This document shows positions 36,362 to 47,388 of a DNA stretch of 64,000 nt, in pieces. A model generated the notes under the pieces. The model saw nothing but the letters and a program-made list of their open reading frames with translations. It did no database searches and was not told the DNA's origin. The stretch's first letter is position 1. Each line of letters starts with the position of its first letter. The DNA lies in contig JBBPTG010000061.1 in assembly GCA_038093975.1 (NCBI GenBank), positions 81,926 to 145,925 of the forward strand, given 5' to 3'. Origin of the DNA: Chalciporus piperatus (lineage: Eukaryota; Basidiomycota; Agaricomycetes; Boletales; Boletaceae). The position numbers and the translations under genes are program-made.

Positions 36362-37085
36362 ATGTCCGCGAATGGCTCTGTCTCCGGCGCTGTGGCTTCC
36401 GGCTCGAGGTCGCGCCCACAGGCAAGGAAGAAGCCAAACGACGATGCCGCATACTTCGGACCACCTTCAACCGCCTCTAAGAGACAGGCGGTCGACAGAG
36501 CAGAGGGTGAACCGAGGGTCAAGAGAAAGCGCGTAGAGCCAAGTTCATCACGAAGAGCGGAGAGGCCTGGCGCCATCGCAGATGCAGAGGAGGAAAAATC
36601 AAGTGTACGTCCTCATTCTTGAACGATATGCTACAGTGATACCTCAGTGTCACGGGCGTGCGGTCTGAGTAGACCGAGGCTGACCCGGTTGTATCCAGAT
36701 CGACTTCAAGTTGTTACCTATGACCGCTCTCCATCGATATATCGCCCACTTCAACCTCACGCCCTACATATACCCTTCTCCGTTCACACTCGCCGATCCA
36801 CCTCCCCCCTCATTTCTCTTGGAACCCCTCCGCAGCAGCTCTCGGGCACTCAGTCCACTTGTACTCCCAACACCGGCGAATCGACCACGAAGAGATCCAA
36901 AAGAGCAGAATCGAAGGCGTAGTTCGCGCCTTTTGGAGGAGAATGAGACTCGCACACCGATAATGGCGGACATTGGGGACCTCCACACATTATTGGCCAC
37001 CTTGGCTGAGAGGCATTTTCAGGATTACGCGGTCAACGAGATCGATACGCTGGCATCCTTCATGGTCAAAACAAAATGCGAATGA
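36362..37085 (+). CDS. SAP30-like Sin3-binding protein (histone deacetylase complex)
   Basis: Two exons join in phase through a GTACGT donor. The first (MSANGSVSGAVASGSRS) encodes a disordered basic region with KRKRVEPSSSRRAERPG. The second begins IDFKLLPMTALHRYIAHFNL then TPYIYPSPFTLADPPPPSFL, which fits the Sin3-binding domain of SAP30-type subunits. The C-terminus has NRPRRDPKEQNRRRSSRLLE and a final helix, LHTLLATLAERHFQDYAVNE. Proteins of this kind bind the PAH3/HID region of Sin3 in the Rpd3 deacetylase complex, acting in the nucleus. The domain call is by eye and moderately sure. It is divergent from ARO2 with about 450 bp between starts. Confidence 0.7.
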
Positions 37086-40000
37086 TGTATTCATATCCCT
37101 GCGCCGGACGCTACTTATTCAACTGTTTTGTCTGTTTCTACACCTCGCTCACATGTAATCAACTCCATTCCCTCCACTTCAGTTCTTCCGCTCGAGCTGG
37201 ATCGAGATCTGTTTATGATCTCTACGTTCCCTCGCTAACTCCGAGCTCGCCAATTTCGTCTGCTGCTGTCGAAAACATTTTTACCTTGACGCCAAACCTT
37301 CAAGCTTCAAGCTTTCGGGACTCATCGGGCATCTAATCAGAGCAAAGCACGCTGACTAAGCAGATGTCATAGATCTGTACAGCCTAGAAAGGCAACCTGC
37401 CAATCGTCGTGGTTTATTGCAATCTTGCGGCCTGGACATCGTGAAGACAGCACTTCATCGTCACCGGAGTCTACCTGTGCGGCCCTTTGCCTTGATGCAC
37501 GACATGCCTCGTCAAGAGTCGATACGCCAAGTGCTATGGAACCGCGAGGTTGGGTATGCATGGCTCTGGGAAGTTTCTTTCCCTTGAGCCTGTCGTATGT
37601 AGCACTCATGAATAATCACAGTTTGGCTATTACCGAAGAATAGGAATGACTGTCTTCCTAGGGCTGCCTAGGGGAGAATAGCTATCACCATTTTGCTCCA
37701 CTGCTCACTGTCAGTGGTCGAATCGTGTCAACCTGGCTTGGTTGTAGACCCGCGGAATGTGGCGAGCCACCCCCTCGGGTAATATTCCACGGGTGGTAAA
37801 AGAAGTGCATAACGAGCAGCAGGGTGCGGATCGTCCCCTATCCTACTTGCCCTATCAAACTGAATTTGATTTCAGCAGCCCTCAACCCACTACACCGTTG
37901 GACCGGTCACCTCCCTGAGATCATAAGCAACGCATCCATTTCCTTTGATTGCACACCAAATTTCCGATCGGCAATGGTCAATACATTCGAGGGGCTGGAT
38001 CTTGCAGCACTGTTCTTAAGGGCTCCATTCTATCCACGGCGAACGTTCCCCGAGTCGGCCAATTTTGCAAACTCCGTGAATTTTGATGTGGTTCTGCCCC
38101 GGTGTTGATGCAGATTCTGTGAATGCACAGAAGACGACTTGCTTCTCAGCGCCCCGGCAAACGTCTAAGTTCAGGGATAAACCGTGCATCTCAGACTACG
38201 CAGACCCACCCATCTAGGCTCCCTTCTCCGAGATTTGGGAGGCAGTGCAAGAACGACGCCTTTCTGTAGACTTGAACACAAGCCTTCCCGAGGATGCCTA
38301 CGGATATCTACCATCAAGATACCTACTGACTTGCTAGGTTCTTTCGTTCAACATCTCTTCGTCCGCACCAGCTCTTGACGCCACTCTTCCAGTACTTGGC
38401 CCCGCTCATAGTCCAAATGTAAGCCTGATACAATCTGCATTCTTGTTGAGGGTTCTCCTGACCTGGTGCTGTACAGATCGCGGCAACGATCGCGGTTTAC
38501 GATCAGTGATGACTTGAATGCTGTTAGCGGCATTCTGACAGCCAGCTCGGGCAGTGACTGGGTGGGAACGGGGGGGGAGGAAAAGGCAAGGTAAATGCCG
38601 CGCCTTCCTACACCCTCCTAAGAATGCATGCGACATGAAACGAAATGGCATGTCCCCCGTGCTATAGCTGTCGTCCCCCCTGCGCTGATCCCATCCTGAT
38701 CTGTTCAGCTTGTCACACGAGTCAAATGGCTTGTAGGGCCATACCATCTCAGCCATGTCCTTTTGTGTATTTTGTTTGTATTCTAGCTATGGAATTACCT
38801 TGTGTTCATTTCCGATCTGGGGGGACGATAATACTTGGCAGCTGACCGGACGCGCCCAAACCCAATTGGTTGGATGATCCAAGTGAAATATTTCCGCTGG
38901 ATGACATCAGTGCGAAGAAGGACCGAGCTAAGATATCTTAGTCTAGCTCGTGCTAGCTGCGGTTCTCAAATGATCAAGAAAAAAGGTCCGATGACGATGT
39001 TATTCGAGGGCACATAAACTGTGTCCAACAGGTTATGAGCCCTGAATATCATACACCACCGGGATGGCTAGATCTGGGTGATCGATGGGCATAGGGGCCA
39101 AATCGATCTCGCCGTCTCAGATGCGCAAAGCCGCTGAGCCACATGACACATTTTGATGGACAAGAGGTACTACGTGAATGCACATTATCAGCCATGGGAC
39201 AACCCCATGTGATGCCAACGTCCGCGGCCACCCACCAAAACACGTTTTTCATCCAATCTCATAACGAGCCCACCCCAAAATACAATAAGGTCCCAGATGA
39301 AGATCAACGAAATGGTACATTAATATTGCTTGATCCGACGGCAAGGAAGGGGGGCTGATCAAGGGGCGTGCTCGGGGCAGGAGGCTGAACGTTGAACAGT
39401 GGCGAAGACTCACCACATCTCATGTATATCCACACAGTTCCTCATTTCCTTAACCGAAACGCCCCACCAACTCCATTCGAATTTCCCAGTGGGACAGGGA
39501 CGCAAGATTCGACCGATCGAAGCGGAATGGACGTGCATGCCCCAGCAACGCGGAAAAGCGGTGATGAAAGTGTTCCGCGATCCCATCTAGTATGTGAGTC
39601 AAAGGCGTTGGGGAAGAATGCCGATGGCCTGAGGGGGAGGAAGAGTGCAGTCGTCACGATCGATTGGTCATAGCAAAGTCAGATGAAACAAGCCTTAAAG
39701 AGCAAGCGTTCAACTGCGTTCTGGTGGAATTTCGGTGAAAGGCTGATAAGAGGTTTCCATTCGGGCAGATCTGAGATCACGCATCTCATATCGTACCTGG
39801 TGGTGGGTTCGCCGAAGGAATAGATGCGCGGAGACGCATGGAAACATGGAAACACGTCAAAAACATGAGGGGAACGACTCGATAAGTAAAGCTCTCTGCT
39901 CACCTTGAAGTTGGATTTAGTATCGCGTGCCGAGACAGCTATAACAAAGTACAGTGGGCACGTTCTCCCGCCCTAATCTTGGCGCGTAAAACATCGAATC

Positions 40001-40979
40001 TTGCAGGAATTTCAATTCATCCACAGCAGAATGCATTGCGACCGATCAAGAGGGGAATGAGCTGATGATTGGAGACAGGTTGGCGACTCTTTAAGTGCGA
40101 TGTCGGATGACCTTCTCCCCTCCCGTTCAATGGGCGACGGATGGTTTTGATGTCGTCAAGATCGATAAGCCGATAGACGCGCTCGCTTTAACTCATACCA
40201 AACCATGAGAAAGCGGTTTATCTAGATAAACAACTCAGTCTCCGAGAAGCAGGCATCATTTTGACACGGTTAACGAAACATTTTCATGAAGCTTCAGCGC
40301 TTCAGCGGCTCCAGTCAGGGAACAACTGTCAACGAGCGTGTTCTGTGAAAAGTACATGTCGGTCAGCGATCAGCGAATCAATCTAGAATTGTGGGGATGG
40401 CTGCTGCGCCGCCATGCCCACCATTTTCTCCGATACCAATGACACGGGACCGAGACAAAGGGAGCGAGGTGACTGGTCAATCGATGAAACATGCCACACG
40501 CAGCTCCTCGAGTCTGGAGACACGTTCGAGGCTGTCATTCGTAACAGAATGTACCCCTGCGTCAATCCATGAAGGCATAGCCTCGGCCCCAGAAAGGAAG
40601 AGATCAAGAATGCAACCCCGCAGTTAGAGGGGGAGATGCTGGGTCGATCCGATCCCGAAGCACTGGTGCAGTGCTACCGGATGCTGTATACCACCAATGG
40701 TGATGCAGCACCGAACGTGTGGGTTAACACTAGAAGTAGAAGCGAGGATTCGCATCCCGACACCCTGTAACGACAGCAGCTCTGAACACGTGTGATTAGA
40801 CCAAGCCAACGTGTGAAAGCTTACAAGTAGGGTTTCTCAGGGGGACTTCCTTGATTCTCTCAATTGATTCGCTTTGGCATGTGCATGTGAAGTATGGTCT
40901 ACCGAGGAGGATGCTCTTAATGTGAAAACACGGGCGAAGCGAGTTTGTTGAGCTCTATTGATTAAAGAACACGAGCGGT
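37086..40979. other. Gene-poor stretch of 3.9 kb
   Basis: I find no gene I can support on either strand. Open frames are short, lack recognisable domains and do not join through good splice sites. A partial copy of the CTTCAAGCTTCAAG repeat lies at 37298-37311. Stop-free stretches near 37380-37590 and 37820-38105 are of a length expected by chance. It may hold non-coding transcripts or degraded repeats that I cannot recognise. Confidence 0.4.
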
Positions 40980-42146
40980 TCATGAAACGGGGGAGTCCGA
41001 GTCGGAGCTTGGTCTCTTTTCCAAAATCCCATCCACAATCCCAAATTCAAGACCTTCTTGTGCTTCACAGCCGTGAGCGTGATGGAAAATATACCTATGA
41101 GTTGAGTCTTACCTGTCATGAAGTAATCCCGTTCCAACGCCTTCTCTGAAACAAAGTTCAGCAACAAGCAAACTCTAAGCGGACGGCAGCCGTACCAAAA
41201 CGTTCCAACCCTGATGCCTCGCTTTCTCCTTCGTTAGCGCAATGACGCTGATATATACTTGTTAGCAATTGTCGCACGCGAAGGATTTCCCTAGCATGGA
41301 TGGCAATATCGGAAGCTTGTCCCGAAGCTCCACCTGACGGCTCTGAACGAGGAATCAATTATATGTACTAGGATGGCAACGCCCCGATCAGGTGCTTACG
41401 GTGAATCATGATGCTGGCGTTCGGAAGACAGTGACGTTTCCCTCTTTCACCTGCCAGATGGATTTAAATCGTGTTTCAAAAAGGGGTTTTCAGGCACGTA
41501 CCTGCGGCGAGCAGCAAGGAACCCATGGAACACGCCTGTCCAACGCAGTAGGTATGTATGGGTGACGAAACGTACTGGTTGTCAATGAAATGAATCATCT
41601 CCCATTTGAGAATCTTGGATCACGAGACAAACCTGCATCTATGTCATGTCAGCTTGAATCTTTCATAAGAAAGAGTGTATTCACGGTATCATATATGGCC
41701 AAACCTGCTGTCACACTTCCCCCTGGAGAGTTTATGTAGAGGTGAATTGGTTTAGAGGTTTCTTCGGCTTCAAGAAAGAGTAGCTGGGCCACAATCAACG
41801 CCGAATCTGTATCTCTGATCTAAGGACTCCGTTCAATGTTCGTACTAAGTCGTATTCAATACAATGGTTCGTGCTCACCGGGCCGTATAGCATGATAACT
41901 CGCTCACGAAGAAGGCGAGAGAATATGTCATATGATCTTTCACCACGGCCCTGAGCGTACAGGGCAACGCATGAGGTTGGGGCAAAAGTTGTCGTGTTAA
42001 CTCACAGTTTGTTCAATCACTATGGGCACCAGGTTCGCTGACGGCGCGGTCCAGTGGCTGGCTAAGGGATGAAAACGGCGACTTGTTTGCCTGGCCCAAG
42101 GAAGTACCTGCTTGCTGGCTGTTCTCCACGCTGTACCGAACATCAT
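40980..42146 (-). CDS. clpP: Mitochondrial ATP-dependent Clp protease, proteolytic subunit ClpP
   Basis: The serine protease that forms the barrel of the ClpXP machine in the mitochondrial matrix. The start [20 protein letters not shown] at 42146 is a good mitochondrial presequence. Nine exons join in phase to about 244 residues. The core reads [39 protein letters not shown], the nucleophile [16 protein letters not shown], the catalytic His in [16 protein letters not shown], and the tail [19 protein letters not shown]. The conserved Met-Gln between IYDT and YVSS is encoded by a 6-nt microexon at 41633-41638. The stop is at 40980-40982. Budding yeast lacks ClpP, but basidiomycetes commonly keep it. 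It is divergent from BRR6, 256 bp apart. Confidence 0.92.
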
Positions 42147-42223
42147 AAGGCGCGCTTTTTGGGCTACCTGGTGGGTGTGGGTGGTGGTCGGGCAGTCGTC
42201 GCTGTAATGAAGATGCTTATTGG

Positions 42224-42232
42224 CCACGTGAT
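42224..42232 (+). promoter_or_regulatory. CACGTGA E-box between ClpP and BRR6
   Basis: CCACGTGAT lies 78 bp from the ClpP start and 171 bp from the BRR6 start, in their shared divergent promoter. It contains the heptamer CACGTGA seen upstream of APC11, KU80 and the gene at 26469. Confidence 0.35.
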
Positions 42233-42402
42233 CTGTTTACACTTGAAAGTTTGTGGCGCGCTCTCGCTCTGTTCGACTACACGCAGGACAACGCGGCCAG
42301 CCGCCGGAATATACGCGTACTAGGTAGTATGTCAAGCGCCTTTTAACGTCGCGAGCTTACAGGAACGGTGGATTTCTAGGTTCTGTGCTGACACTGAACG
42401 TG

Positions 42403-43811
42403 ATGGACGCGTATCGGCGGTCGAAGGAAGCACCCATGGACTGGCAATTTACGTCTCGCTCCAGCACCGGCACAAAGCCTGTCTGGGCAACCTCTGATGA
42501 TGACCAAAGCATGGCTCGAAAACGTACGTCCATACGACGCTCGCCTGTCCATGTGTCTCAAACGAGGGCTTTTCAGGCCCTTTCAATGACCTAAACCCAG
42601 CACCGCCGGCCTTGCCCGCATCTTCGCTCACCCCCATGTTTGGCGAGAACCGCAATGTTCCTTTTATCTTCCAAAGTCCTCCACCCCAAACGAACCCACC
42701 CTATCCTTGGGCACCCCCACCCAACTTTTCCCCTCAAAAAGCCTTCCCTCCGCCTACTGTTCAAGAGGTTCGTGATGTTGACATGTCTGAGTCGAGCCCC
42801 CTCAGAGCGGAGGAGAGTGAAAAGGAGAATGGTCGTGTTGTCGCTACAGGTGCATTGAGAAGAGTGTATAAGTCACGACAGAAGCCACACGTCAAGTCTC
42901 GTTCGAATAGGAATGATGAAGATCCGGAACATACAAGCGACGATGAGAACGAAGAGGACAGGAGTCTTGCCACGCCCCTGACACAGAATACGTCAAATCA
43001 CTACACCCTCAACATGCCATCAGCGCCAGCTCCTCACTCTGACACCCCATATGTATTGCTCGGGTGAGATGGTGTATCTACTCCTGTGCCGTTGATGGAT
43101 CTAACTGGGTACAGTTATCTCCAATTCTTCTTCAATCTATCGCTTGTGCTGGTCTTCCTATACTTGCTCGTGCAATTTATTCTCACTGTTCAACGTGATG
43201 TTGAACATCGCATCTCGGAATATTCCATGGGTATGCTCTTGTATTCGCCCCTGCGGTTCAGCACCGTTCATTGACGACAATCTCAGATATCGTACAGGAG
43301 ATCGGCCTTTGCGCTGCCCAATACAAGAACAACCTATGCGAAACTAACCAAATTCCCGCGATGAGACAGCAATGCGCTGCATGGGACACTTGCATGAATC
43401 GCGATCCAACCACAGTTGGTAGAGCGCGGATTGGTGCTGAGCTCATCGCTGAAGTCGTAAATGGCTTTGTTGAGCCCATTAGCTGGAAAACGCTGGCAAG
43501 TGCCTCTGCTATTATGAACGTTCTCGTGGCACTACTAAACCCAATTGAATGCATAGATATTCTCGTTGACGTCACTTTCCTTCCTGACGGTTTTCGTCAA
43601 CACGTTGCTGTCATTATACCGCTCACGTCATCAGCCCACACACTCGCCAACTTCGTATCCTCTCGCGCCTGTACCACCATTTCATCACCCTTATCTCCCC
43701 TTAGCCCCCGGTTCGGGGATGTATCAGAAAGGCAAGGTTAATGAATCCTCGCCGGAAGTTGCACCTCGCCGTAGGCGGTTGGAAGGCGGGCAGGCAGTTA
43801 AAGTGAAATGA
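42403..43811 (+). CDS. BRR6: Brr6/Brl1-type nuclear envelope protein
   Basis: Brr6/Brl1 proteins sit in the nuclear envelope and help nuclear pore assembly and membrane lipid balance. After a long disordered N-terminus (MDAYRRSKEAPMDWQFTSRS; Pro-rich; then acidic) comes the first membrane helix FFFNLSLVLVFLYLLVQFIL. The cysteine-rich lumenal domain follows: IGLCAAQYKNNLCETNQIPA then MRQQCAAWDTCMNRDP, whose four-plus Cys form the family disulfides. Then come GAELIAEVVNGFVEPISWKT and the second helix SLSFLTVFVNTLLSLY. The tail is short and basic. Five exons join in phase; the intron after WKTL (43496-43556) uses a GC donor (CTG|GCAAGT). I cannot tell Brr6 from Brl1; many fungi have only one. 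Confidence 0.88.
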
Positions 43812-45561
43812 CGTCCCTACTTGCACATTTAGCCACTCGGATCACAGGGATAGCCTCTAGAATCATATTAAACTATCCTTTATCCTGAATCATGCCCCGG
43901 CCGCAGCAAGCATTAGCCACCTATGGAATTCAATAGGTACGCTATCCAATTACATTGCAAGGTAGCAATTCGCGTCGCCGGGACTTCGAATGGCGGATAT
44001 TATCATGGCAGAGTGAAGGTTGATGGTCTCTCCGTGCCGCGCGGGATACTTTATAAGTACTTCAATGTCGATGATTGTATGGTGTTGGTACGATTATCTG
44101 CACCAGGCCCATGGTGGCAGCGTACGTTCATGGCGAGCCCACTCACCTGTCCGTTACGCTGCCCGTGAGTATAGTGTGGAACGGAGGGCTCGGGAGATCA
44201 TTACTGTGTCCGCTCTCGTTATAGGTTGTCATGCAGTGCAGATTGTCCGGCATCTGTCAAGCTCTGTCAAGGCTGTCAAGATGTCAAAGCTGTAGTACCC
44301 TGCGGCACCATCTCTTCTCGAGCAACTGTCAATGTTCCAGATTAGTACCTTGAACTGTCTAGCAATAATAATGACACCCATCCAAATTACACGTGCACAT
44401 TATAGCCGATAAGGCCCTACGGGGACACCTACAATCAGCACAATAGACACGGAATGAAAACGCTGCGCACACCACAATCATGGTTGTATCTCCGCTCTCA
44501 AGGTAGGGCTTGATGACGATTCGGGCATGGGGTGATGAAGTGCTGTCCACCTCCTTTTAGCTGCAAAATCTGCTCTCACTTTGCTCGGCGATTGATGCTA
44601 GAAATATAGAGGTGTGAAGGTGACGGATGGGCCACAGTTAGTCCTTAGTGTTTCAGGTTCGTCATCTTGATATCGGCGACCATTGACATGACATCTAGGG
44701 CATCGTCTCTTGAATAATTTTAGTCCAACAGGAACGGTTCCCCTTGTAAACCTGTCAAGGACTCATCTGGCGCCTTTTTTCGTCATGAGAAAGGGGATAT
44801 CAGGGGACAAATACCCTGAGATGTCCTCCAAGGCACGTGGCACAAGGACGCCGCTTGCAATCCTTGATACTTACCGTTCTCCACTTCCCCTTGCCGGAAG
44901 CAGCAGACTTGCCTCTTCTATTCTGCAACTGTCCGGAACTGCTGACCAGCGCTGCCATTAGTGAGACATCGGATCTTTCTAGGTTGATCGCGGCACCGTC
45001 TCCCAAGTTAACAACTCTCACCACCTTTATCCGACCTGGTGGGTCCCCAATCGATCCCGCGCCATGTGCTCCGCCACTTTCCGCTTAATCATATGGGCAG
45101 ACTAGAAGCAGCGCCGCAAAGTCCGGGATATGATATGATGCTCCAATGATGCTCTCTACGTTTTTGAGCCAGCGGCAACAGAATGGAATATTCCTAGCCT
45201 CTCGGGATCTGAAAGGAGAATCTTGGCAGTTTGTATATGGCACCGGCATCTTCCATGAAGTTGTACAACGCTCTCTATTCGCCTGATTGAGTAGGTCAGA
45301 CCACTTGTATGAACTCATTCCCAGATCCACGTTCCGTAGGATGCGGCGGTAGTCACTGCGGGTTACTAAAGATACAGATCCATATCAGACTTGCCCACGG
45401 CCGTAAGTATTCTCAGACAACGGTGATATTGGATCCCAACAAAAAAGCACTGATGCGGCATGACTAGGACCTCCCACCAAATGATCCTCCAATGCAACGA
45501 GACAACAAAGCGATAGCAAATGAATAGGACAGATTCTCGAGGGACCTGCCACTCGCCGATG
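43812..45561. other. Gene-poor stretch with weak coding-like hints
   Basis: There is no gene I can support. Near 44225-44295 the plus strand holds an imperfect tandem of CTGTCAAG-like units. On the minus strand an open stretch at about 45080-44870 (GDGAAINLERSDVSLMAALV) ends at a strong GTAAGTATC donor, but I found no partner exon in phase. Short frames at 43923 and 45330 have no recognisable domain. Confidence 0.35.
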
Positions 45562-45954
45562 CTATTTCCCAGCCAGTTTCGCTCCTTGTTCTGAGGCTTC
45601 TGCAGTAGCCTTAAGGTCATCATTTTTCTGGACAAAAAAGAATTGCGTTAGCAACAAGGGTCGTGTCAATCACGAGGTCGAGGCTGGTCATGCCTTCTGC
45701 TTTGCGCGTAGAATCTCAGCATCGCTGTACAAAAGCGGCCCAGTGAGGGAGAAGGAAAGAAATAGCTATATTCTCGTATGCTTACGCCTCCTTACGTTTG
45801 GCTAGAGTGGTGTTGCTGTCCTTTGGCTTTGACTTGTTCATCGCTGACTGTTTCTTGGCCGCCTTTGCGCGGTCTGTATCTCGTTGGTTTCCTCCTGATC
45901 AAAAATCAGTGCGAAGAATCGAACGACGGTACTCGATGGGCACATACGAGTCAT
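45562..45954 (-). CDS. SERF/4F5-family small basic protein, four tiny exons
   Basis: A 70-residue protein encoded by exons 45948-45954, 45786-45894, 45694-45724 and 45562-45627 (7, 109, 31 and 66 nt; total 213). The joined protein starts MTRGNQRDTDRAKAAKKQSA then MNKSKPKDSNTTLAKRKEAD, the typical 4F5/SERF N-terminus, and ends in a charged helix (AEILRAKQKKNDDLKATAEA). SERF proteins are small, highly charged and disordered; the worm relative MOAG-4 promotes amyloid aggregation, and nucleolar RNA binding is reported for some. The start codon is in a CCACC ATG context. The third intron starts with GC, because the sequence otherwise hits a stop at once. Each exon is too short to be noticed as an open frame. 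Confidence 0.82.
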
Positions 45955-46936
45955 GGTGGGTATCCGTAAGGGCGGACGATCACTCGTAGATTCGATTGTG
46001 CTCGCTGGTAAGTACGTCTTCGGGGTGATGGGCACGGAGCAAACAGGAGCAAACAGTCCTGAACTAACTTGCCAACAATTTCTGGAAGCGTGCAGAAACC
46101 GTAGACGTTTCTGTCAGAATCAGAACACGAAGCGATCTTGAGCGCCAAAAGATGCTGTATGCAAACGCGGATAAAGAATCCTCGTTCATGCCCAGTCTTG
46201 GTATCTGTCCAACACGAATCTTCCCATACTACTGTAAGGTCTTTCACGCCTCGTTTGGACCAACTTGAACAAACTCGGTTACTCGGACTTGCTCCCGGCG
46301 GACCATGGCCGCCTTCGTTTATTCTCGGAAGTTTGGTAGACAAGAGGCAACCTCGGAGGAATCACGCCGACAGGTGCAGCCGGAAAATTTGATTCCTTTG
46401 AAACTGAGACAACGGGTAAGCCCTGGTAAGCCTGGGTAAGCCTACTACTAACTGGCAGCTGAGCGCAGTTGAGACCATTCATTGAATACAACGGTTCTCC
46501 CGACTGACATCTTTTCGGCGTGTGTCATTTTCTGAATCTTTGTGTGGCACTATACCTGCTGTACTCTCCAAGCATCGATTCTTTCTTTGCTCCTTACAGC
46601 AATACAAGACACGTCACCCACGATGGCGTTTATGCGATCGCCCACAGCAAATACTGATTTTCCTGTTTCATGCAAGTACCCAGACCAACCTATCTCGTAC
46701 AGCGTAGACGTCGCGGATGAATGGTTATATGCTTCTAGCTTCCCCGTTGACAGTTGTGCCGCCGCAGCATTATGACGTTTGAACCTTCACGCATGCCCCT
46801 CTCGGTTCTGGACGAGAAACAAGTTGCCCTACTTGCCATCATGAGTTCTATTGCCTACTCGTAAAACTCTGAGGACGGAAACTTCTTCCTGTGAAAACTT
46901 CGAGATTTAGAGGGGGCTCGACGCACCGTGGGTGTC
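45955..46936. other. Stretch upstream of the SERF gene
   Basis: No supported gene. A 50-codon frame starting at 46623 (MAFMRSPTANTDFPVSCKYP) has a fair start context and ends at 46775, but it has no recognisable domain and no clear splice partner. Confidence 0.35.
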
Positions 46937-47388
46937 ATGGATACCACCGCGGAGCTGAGTGGACGTCTAATATTACTGCCTGTGAATCTACTCAGTTTGC
47001 CTCGCAATCCCATAATGGTTAACAAAATCCGGCCAGCGATGGGCAGGCACGCATGCTGTTTGCATTTGCCGATAAGTCTTTATGTAAGCCACCTTGAATT
47101 CTCTCGCCTTCTCGTTTGATTGTCTTAACCCAAATCGGTTTGCAGGATCGCATCCCATCGATGGGCCTCCTAAACGTCGACCCCCACGTCATTTCGTTGT
47201 TTCATCATCGAGATCCTGTAAGGTTCCATTTCCACATGGCATGCTGGCATCAGGGCGTATCACTCTTATCCTTTTTTTGCTTCCCTTCCCATCACCTCCG
47301 ACTTCCTCCGACAACTTTTTTCAAACTTTGGGCGCGTTTGAATATCGGGCCGGATATCCCTGACGATCCCTCGAACGGGCTGAATTAG
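46937..47388 (+). CDS. Candidate two-exon orphan gene
   Basis: Exon 46937-47083 begins MDTTAELSGRLILLPVNLLS and ends at a good donor (TAT|GTAAGC). A 62-nt intron ends in TTTGCAG after a CTTAAC branch-like site. Exon 47146-47388 continues in phase (DRIPSMGLLNVDPHVISLFH) to a TAG, for 129 residues. The exact phase match with good splice signals in a gene-poor stretch is the only support. There is no known domain, signal peptide or repeat. It could be a lineage-specific gene or chance. Confidence 0.28.

Noticed and set aside
38406..38756. Minus-strand frame of 116 codons in the 37-41 kb gap
   Set aside because: No domain, unlikely composition and no splice context; such lengths are common by chance.
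45951..46343. Minus-strand frame of 130 codons upstream of the SERF gene
   Set aside because: It overlaps the SERF leader, has no recognisable motif and begins without a convincing start; the SERF model explains its end.
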